Both the position numbers and the translations under genes were made by a program. Shown here piece after piece: positions 5,710 through 7,708 of a stretch of DNA of 7,708 nt (position 1 is the stretch's first letter; each line of letters opens with the position of its first letter). Below the pieces are notes generated by a model, which was given only the letters and a program-made list of their open reading frames with translations, was not told the DNA's origin and did no database searches. Origin of the DNA: Minisyncoccota bacterium (GTDB lineage Bacteria > Patescibacteriota > Minisyncoccia > UBA6257 > XYB1-36-10); contig JAQVXM010000031.1 in NCBI GenBank assembly GCA_028709185.1, positions 1-7,708 of the forward strand. The letters are read 5' to 3'.

Positions 5710-6657
5710 CTAAAGTGAATCGACAAACTCTTCCTGCATCTTGATATCCGAATCCAATTCTCCTATTTTTCTTAAAGTTCCCTTGCTAAAAGTTTTATCA
5801 ACCAGTCTTCCTACAGGCAGAATATCTCCTGTCATCATCCCTTTCAAAAAAACCTCAAAGATTTCTTCTTTATCTTTGAATTTTCCCGGATTTCTTTCAA
5901 ATATTTTTTCTATCAATTTGTTGAATACCCTCCTTTCTAATTGCTTTGAAAAAACTTCCGTTTTTATTTTTGTTTTCTTTTCCTCTTCTTCTCCCTTAAT
6001 AACTTCCGCATAAAAAGTGTCTTTTTCAAAAAGAGGTTCTCCTGTGCTAAGCTTGGCATCCGGATAATTTTTAACCGTTTCAACCGTCTTTTTTATCTCA
6101 TTTTCAAAAATCGGGTTAATAAATAACTTTTTAAGCAATCTTTTTGTCGCCTCTTCCGTCACTGCTTCATTTAGATTTCTTAAATACATTTTCTTTCCGT
6201 CTCTTGTGTCAACCGTCAAACCTATGCGATATTCTGAAAGCTTCGGTTTCTCTTCATCTGTAATCTGAATCGCATTATAAGATTTGAAATGCAACATTTC
6301 GTGAATCATTTTCTTTAAAAAAACAATTTTTATCGGTTGTTCTTTAGAAGCGATTGCTTGCATCATTGGCTTATAAAAAGCATCGGCTTCTTTCGGCCAT
6401 TCTTCTTCTTTTATAATGTGGATATTTTTTGATGGAATATCAAAATCATCTAATCCGTATTTTCTACTTATTTCATTCGTCGCTCCGTTAGCTAATTCTA
6501 TTATTTTAAGCTCCTCAAGTGTCTTTTCTCTCTCTTTTCCTTCAATATCCTCAAAAAATTGATCATCAAACCTTTCTTCTTCTTTTATAAGAATCTCCTC
6601 TTCTTCTTCTTTATTTTTGGCTCCTACCACTCTTTCAAATGAAGAATTTTTTTTCAT
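5710..6657 (-). CDS. Putative zinc metallopeptidase-like protein (HExxH), cytosolic
   Basis: The 315-residue protein has no signal peptide or membrane helix. A highly charged N-terminus (1-50, Glu/Lys rich) is followed by a central domain with HEMLH at 119-123, preceded by hydrophobic IVFLKKMI. Forty residues later comes LNEAVTEEATKRL at 162-174. HExxH plus a downstream LNEAxTE-type motif is the arrangement of zincin metallopeptidases, in which the two His bind zinc, the first Glu is catalytic and a downstream Glu (E164 or E168) is the third ligand. The C-terminal third (about 225-315) is helical and charged. The closest named family is not known to me. It is the last gene of an operon with the DUF3850 protein and a three-helix membrane protein, 30 bases after the latter in an all-A/T gap. 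No ribosome site is seen. Peptidase activity is inferred. Confidence 0.75.
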   Translation of the reverse strand: MKKNSSFERVVGAKNKEEEEEILIKEEERFDDQFFEDIEGKEREKTLEELKIIELANGATNEISRKYGLDDFDIPSKNIHIIKEEEWPKEADAFYKPMMQAIASKEQPIKIVFLKKMIHEMLHFKSYNAIQITDEEKPKLSEYRIGLTVDTRDGKKMYLRNLNEAVTEEATKRLLKKLFINPIFENEIKKTVETVKNYPDAKLSTGEPLFEKDTFYAEVIKGEEEEKKTKIKTEVFSKQLERRVFNKLIEKIFERNPGKFKDKEEIFEVFLKGMMTGDILPVGRLVDKTFSKGTLRKIGELDSDIKMQEEFVDSL

Positions 6658-6687
6658 AAAATATTAAAAAATAATTTATTTTATTTA

Positions 6688-6987
6688 TTACTTATACCAA
6701 AACTGCATGATATGAAGCGTCATAATCGCGCACCCGAACGCCACTCGAATAGCTCTTGTTATTTGTTTTGATAAAAAATAATTTTTATGTTCGTAAATTC
6801 TGATCATTCCTTCCCCTGCTAAAAATAGAGCTGCTAAAAACGCCAAAATATCTATGCCAATCGGATCAAGATAACTGCATTTTAAAGACAAACTTTCTTC
6901 CGCTCTAAGTTGCATAAAAATAGCCAAAGCTACCGTCAAAAAAGACAGCCCCGCCGTGAATAAAGTCGTTTTTGTTATATTTTTCAT
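6688..6987 (-). CDS. Small three-helix membrane protein of unknown function
   Basis: From the ATG at 6987 the product is 99 residues with hydrophobic segments at about 7-27, 43-63 and 78-97. A polar loop containing a cysteine (CSYLDPIGID, 37-46) lies between the first two, and a basic/aromatic loop (RIYEHKNYFLSKQ) lies between the second and third. The frame stays open to 7038, but the ATG at 6987 is chosen because it overlaps the stop of the DUF3850 gene by four bases (ATGA). The longer version would have a basic 17-residue lead and a 55-base overlap. No family is recognised. Coupling to the DUF3850 gene and the HExxH gene implies a shared transcript; what they do together is unknown. Confidence 0.75.
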   Translation of the reverse strand: MKNITKTTLFTAGLSFLTVALAIFMQLRAEESLSLKCSYLDPIGIDILAFLAALFLAGEGMIRIYEHKNYFLSKQITRAIRVAFGCAIMTLHIMQFWYK

Positions 6988-7250
6988 TCTAAAGATATTA
7001 TTTGAATTCCTTTTTCTTTTATTTCCTCTTCCGGCCAAAACAATTTATCTATCTTAAACTTATCAACCCTTACTGCTTTCTTTTCCGTTTTTCTTCCCGT
7101 ATATTCTCTCGTTTTTGGATTCCATTCTTCCAATATAAGAACATCTCCCTCCTTCACTTCAAAATCATCTAATCGCAATTCAAATTTCTTCTTTCCAGAA
7201 TTCACCGCCTCAAAATATTCTGGCCAAATTTTTTTCTTTATCTCCGCCAT
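6984..7250 (-). CDS. DUF3850/ASCH-like (PUA-fold) domain protein
   Basis: The 88-residue protein is a single small domain. The segment IWPEYFEAVNSGKKKFELR at 8-26, followed by DFEVKEGDVLILEEW at 29-43 and a P-x(5)-YTGR stretch at 45-53, is the DUF3850 pattern. It includes the ASCH-type GxKxxExR signature (G19, K21, E24, R26). Related PUA/ASCH domains bind RNA or modified nucleosides, and one branch (YqfB) hydrolyses N4-acetylcytidine. Whether this one is a binder or an enzyme cannot be told. DUF3850 proteins are often found in phages and mobile elements, but no other mobile gene is seen here. It is the first gene of a three-gene operon and is divergent from the carotenoid-family gene. Confidence 0.8.
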   Translation of the reverse strand: MAEIKKKIWPEYFEAVNSGKKKFELRLDDFEVKEGDVLILEEWNPKTREYTGRKTEKKAVRVDKFKIDKLFWPEEEIKEKGIQIISLE

Positions 7251-7354
7251 TTTTATCTGAAATAAAAATTAATTTTAATAGCTTAATTATACTAAATTGA
7301 AAATCCATTATAAAATTAAAATGCAAAAAATAAAATATTTATAAAACAATCCTC
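7251..7354. promoter_or_regulatory. Divergent promoter region
   Basis: This 104-base A/T-rich gap separates the two divergent transcription units. For the minus strand there is a perfect TATAAT (7286-7291) followed by TAAG, the same downstream sequence as at the 5682 promoter. Its predicted start point near 7279 gives a leader of about 29 bases and it has no clear -35. For the plus strand TATAAA (7340-7345) ends ten bases before the ATG at 7355, so that gene may have almost no leader. TTGAAA (7297-7302) is too far upstream to pair with it. No ribosome site is seen on either side. Confidence 0.45.
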
Positions 7355-7708
7355 ATGTCATCTCTGCCCTATTTAAATATCAATCTTTATTTATTTTTTG
7401 AATTTCTAGCCTTTATACCGTTTGTAATGATTCTTATTCGTGAATATTATCAAAAAAATATTTTACGAATTTATGAAATCTTAAGTTGCACAGCTTTCGG
7501 CATGATTTTGGAAGTCGGCAACACTATTTTGTCGCACAATTATAGCTATAGTTCCAATTTTCTTATTCAAATATTCGGCGTTCCTCTCGCTATCGGCTGC
7601 GGCTGGGCAGTTATTATTTACTGCGCCATGCTCCTTTCCGATCAATATAATATTCCTTGGTTTTTCCGCCCGTTTTTGGATGCCTTAACCGCTTTGATTC
7701 TTGATCTC
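7355..7708 (+). CDS. Carotenoid-biosynthesis (DUF422/CruF-like) family membrane protein, 5' part only
   Basis: Reading from the ATG at 7355, the frame is open for 118 codons to the right edge, so the C-terminus is missing. Hydrophobic segments lie at about 11-29, 38-60 and 69-94. The segment FGVPLAIGCGWAVIIYCAML (74-93), an upstream ILEVGN (51-56) and a closing DALTALILDL (109-118) resemble the conserved membrane core of the DUF422 family. In that family a GVP-x-GW stretch and Asp-containing helices are typical. Some members (CruF) hydrate the lycopene end group, but many are of unknown function. No carotenoid gene is seen nearby, so a pigment role is not supported. The product could simply be a conserved integral membrane protein. 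It is the only plus-strand gene and is transcribed away from the DUF3850 operon. Confidence 0.6.
   Translation, partial: MSSLPYLNINLYLFFEFLAFIPFVMILIREYYQKNILRIYEILSCTAFGMILEVGNTILSHNYSYSSNFLIQIFGVPLAIGCGWAVIIYCAMLLSDQYNIPWFFRPFLDALTALILDL

Noticed and set aside
5741..6013. Plus-strand 90-codon frame
   Set aside because: Antisense to the C-terminal part of the HExxH gene; Ser/Phe/Leu-rich with no recognisable domain.
6988..7038. N-terminal extension of the three-helix membrane protein
   Set aside because: It would overlap the DUF3850 gene by 55 bases, while the ATG at 6987 gives a clean ATGA coupling.

Overview
The window is AT-rich and densely packed, with the purine-rich coding strand almost entirely on the minus strand. 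It reads like part of a small bacterial genome of the Candidate Phyla Radiation (Patescibacteria, Parcubacteria-like). The reasons are short intergenic gaps, several small membrane proteins without clear families, a divergent PilM and pilin-like pair, a DUF378 protein beside a Cys-rich miniprotein, and few strong Shine-Dalgarno sites. UGA ends several genes, so this is the standard bacterial code and not the UGA=Gly code of Gracilibacteria and Absconditabacteria. The lineage is inferred from gene style, not proven.

Layout, right to left, which is the direction of minus-strand transcription. The right edge (7355-7708, plus strand) is the 5' part of a membrane protein resembling the carotenoid-biosynthesis (DUF422/CruF-like) family. 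A 104-base divergent promoter region separates it from a minus-strand operon of three genes: a DUF3850/ASCH-like PUA-fold protein, a three-helix membrane protein coupled to it by an ATGA overlap, and a 315-residue protein with an HExxH metallopeptidase signature. A good extended -10 promoter then starts a small unit made of a 36-residue, nine-cysteine protein and a DUF378 membrane protein, closed by a hairpin terminator. A membrane-anchored SGNH/GDSL hydrolase follows.

Next is the chaperone operon, with a promoter directly before grpE, then dnaK, then a seven-helix membrane protein whose start lies inside the 3' end of dnaK. No dnaJ or hrcA is present in the window and no CIRCE operator is visible. 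At the left edge a further extended -10 promoter drives a pilin-like gene and a truncated pilM-like gene (ATGA overlap), the beginning of a type IV pilus cluster.

GrpE and DnaK form a chaperone/nucleotide-exchange pair, and the pilin-like protein and PilM belong to one envelope machine. The links among the other small genes are known only from operon structure. No tRNA, rRNA, CRISPR array, insertion sequence or phage gene was seen, and no stretch longer than about 110 bases lacks a gene.
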